From assembly GCA_041319085.1 (NCBI GenBank), contig CP101033.1:3188501-3252500 (forward strand): a stretch of DNA of 64,000 nucleotides, written 5' to 3'. Origin of the DNA: Aeromonas veronii (lineage in GTDB: Bacteria > Pseudomonadota > Gammaproteobacteria > Enterobacterales > Aeromonadaceae). The notes below the pieces were generated by a model, which saw nothing but the letters and a program-made list of their open reading frames with translations, did not search any database and had not been told where the DNA came from. Made by a program: the position numbers and the translations under genes. Positions 62,584 to 64,000 of this stretch are shown here, piece by piece. How positions within the stretch are numbered: the first letter of the stretch is position 1; each line of letters starts with the position of its first letter.

Positions 62584-63717
62584 TTAGCCAGGCGCAAAGG
62601 GGCGCAGCCGCAGGAAGAACACCGGCAACACCACCAGCACCATCAGGAAGAAGATGCCGCCGCCGAGGGGCTCGAACAGCACGCCACAAACCGCCATCAG
62701 GGCCGCCACCGTCATGCCAAGGCCAAGGGCCGCATAGAGCGCCTGGGTCGGGATCAACTGCTCGGCGGGCAGCTGGCGAGTCATAAAACGCACCGCCCCC
62801 AGATGACTCATACCGAACGTCACCGAGTGGAGCAACTGCCCCAGTACCAGCACCCACAGCTCGGTCGAGGCACCCAGCAATACCCAGCGCACCACACAAC
62901 CGATGGCACCGGCGATAAAGAGACTCTGGGCGCCAAAGCGCTGCAAGAAACGCTTGTCGGCGGCGAACATGCAGATCTCCGCCACCACCCCGAGCGCCCA
63001 GAGATAGCCGATGATGGTGCCGCTATACCCTTGCGCCTTCCAGTAGATGGCGCTGAAACCGTAATAGGCGGCGTGGCTCCCCTGAAGCAGGGCGGTCAGC
63101 AGCAGGAAACGGCGCACTGGAGCGCTGCGCAGGGTCGCCAGCAAGGACGCCTTGGCGCGCTCGCCCTGACTATCTTGCGGTGCAGGATAGAGCGGCAGCC
63201 AGCTGAGTAGCAGCATCAGCACCAGCCCCGCCACCATGGTGTGCAAAATCCACTCGCTACCGAAGTTGCCCACCAACGCCCCCACCAGCGTCGAGGCGAC
63301 GATAAAGGCAAAGGAACCGCACAGCCGCACCTTGCCGTAATCGAGGTGGGCCTGCACCACCATGCGGGTCGCCAGCGCCTCTCCCACCGGCATCAGGGTC
63401 GGATAGATAAAGTTCGCCAGCAGGGTCAAGCCCACCAGCCACCAGAGGTGATGACTGAGATAGAAGCCGAGAAAGGCCAGCAGACTGAGCAGGGAGAGCA
63501 ATCGGGTAATCGGCAGCAGATGACCCGCTCCCTTGATCTGTCCCATCACCATCAGGTTGCCGGCAAAGCGGATCGCCATCCCCGCCCCCAGCAGCAGACC
63601 AATCATCTCGGCGCTGACGCCCACCCCCTCCAGCCAGAGCGACCAGAACGGCAAGTAAGCGCCGTAGACAAAATAGAAGGCGCCGAAAAAGAGCGCTAAC
63701 CAGGAAAACGCGGGCAT
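62584..63717 (-). CDS. MFS transporter, HcaT/3-phenylpropionate type
   Basis: A 377-residue major-facilitator protein with 12 membrane helices. The N-terminus (FFGAFYFVYGAYLPFWSLWL) and YGKVRLCGSFAFIVAST are typical of the HcaT/LacY-like group. E. coli HcaT is proposed to carry 3-phenylpropionate; the substrate here is unknown. Monocistronic on the minus strand. Confidence 0.87.
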   Translation of the reverse strand: MPAFSWLALFFGAFYFVYGAYLPFWSLWLEGVGVSAEMIGLLLGAGMAIRFAGNLMVMGQIKGAGHLLPITRLLSLLSLLAFLGFYLSHHLWWLVGLTLLANFIYPTLMPVGEALATRMVVQAHLDYGKVRLCGSFAFIVASTLVGALVGNFGSEWILHTMVAGLVLMLLLSWLPLYPAPQDSQGERAKASLLATLRSAPVRRFLLLTALLQGSHAAYYGFSAIYWKAQGYSGTIIGYLWALGVVAEICMFAADKRFLQRFGAQSLFIAGAIGCVVRWVLLGASTELWVLVLGQLLHSVTFGMSHLGAVRFMTRQLPAEQLIPTQALYAALGLGMTVAALMAVCGVLFEPLGGGIFFLMVLVVLPVFFLRLRPFAPG

Positions 63718-63831
63718 AGATCCTCTGTAACCGGATGACGGGAGCAGAATGATAACCCATCAGCCCCCACAGATCCCGATGGAAACCCTGTGCAAAAAAC
63801 GAAAAAACTTCAATAAAATTGAACTATTAGC

Positions 63832-63914
63832 GAAGGAGCCGAGTCTACTTGGTAACACCTCCTCCTGGTTAGTGTTGCAATCCTTCCACCCGCCCATGGC
63901 GGGTTTCTTTTTTT
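63832..63914 (+). ncRNA. Candidate small RNA with strong terminator
   Basis: A plus-strand terminator (ACCCGCC 63888-63894, GGCGGGT 63898-63904, then TTTCTTTTTTT) lies where no plus-strand gene exists. AT-rich sequence with a TATTAG box (63825-63830) lies about 60 bases upstream. The putative transcript has a CACCTCCTCCT stretch complementary to Shine-Dalgarno sites. No known RNA family was recognised. Confidence 0.4.
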
Positions 63915-63958
63915 AGGCCAACATCCGCCCTGCGCCATCGTCACAACATGGCGGCCGC

Positions 63959-63981
63959 AAAAAAGGGGCCGAAGCCCCTTT
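63959..63981 (-). terminator. Terminator of a gene beyond the right edge
   Basis: AAAGGGGC (63962-63969) and GCCCCTTT (63974-63981) pair around CGAA, and As on the left give a U tail on the minus strand. A minus-strand gene should end just right of the window. Confidence 0.8.
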
Positions 63982-64000
63982 GATCATCTGCGTCTGTTGT

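Overview
The window looks like a chromosomal segment of a gammaproteobacterium, most probably an Aeromonas. The support is the Vibrio/Aeromonas-type OmpK porin, the complete Na+-NQR operon with apbE and nqrM, the flgO/flgP/flgT genes of a sodium-driven polar flagellum, a pheL-pheA attenuator, and GC-rich backbone codon use. The genus rests on gene content and gene order only; no database search was possible.

Backbone, left part (1-29744). ompK, ampG, a periplasmic peptidyl-prolyl isomerase, yajG and rlmG run leftward, divergent from bolA, as in the bolA-yajG-ampG neighbourhood of enterics. nqrABCDEF-apbE-nqrM follow on the plus strand and end at a bidirectional terminator. A long leftward operon then runs from ybgA and a MerR regulator through photolyase (phrB), an NTF2-like protein, an SDR, a flavin oxidoreductase, DUF1365, a cyclopropane-fatty-acid-synthase-like enzyme, DUF2878, a Trp-rich small protein, a chalcone-isomerase-like protein and a DUF3833 lipoprotein. 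It resembles light or singlet-oxygen regulons, and an inverted-repeat operator lies upstream of ybgA. Next come DUF3157, a PP-loop-like protein, a HAD phosphatase, pheL/pheA, flgP, flgO, flgT and tRNA-Arg(CCT).

Accessory region (29745 to about 59210). It begins at tRNA-Arg. First is a mobile-element module (DUF932, YqaJ exonuclease, a Gp3/metal-binding-like protein, an LRAT-like protein, DUF2787, small proteins, RadC), in which most genes are preceded by terminator-like hairpins. Second is a compact operon of ADP-ribosylglycohydrolase, metallophosphoesterase, a 36-aa ORF, a second metallophosphoesterase and a Nudix hydrolase, with a WYL regulator, a double-AAA ATPase and a HEPN-like protein nearby; this is the best candidate for an undescribed conflict or nucleotide-metabolism system. 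Third are two nested IS1595-family elements and an AT-rich gene desert. Fourth are a PD-(D/E)XK-like protein and a two-gene DUF262 system that runs into the first codons of a decayed type I hsdR gene, cut by an internally deleted IS5. Fifth are a catalytically degenerate ADP-ribosylglycohydrolase-like gene divergent from a WYL regulator, a Fic protein flanked by 433-bp direct repeats, and IS3 debris. A conserved element (CGATACTG..CACATGTCGC) recurs at the cassette junctions. No integrase is visible.

Backbone, right part (about 59211-64000). A TRAP transporter (dctM, dctQ, dctP on the minus strand) has a near-perfect CRP box upstream of dctP. It is followed by an HcaT-like MFS transporter, a plus-strand terminator that suggests a small RNA, and the terminator of a gene lying beyond the right edge.
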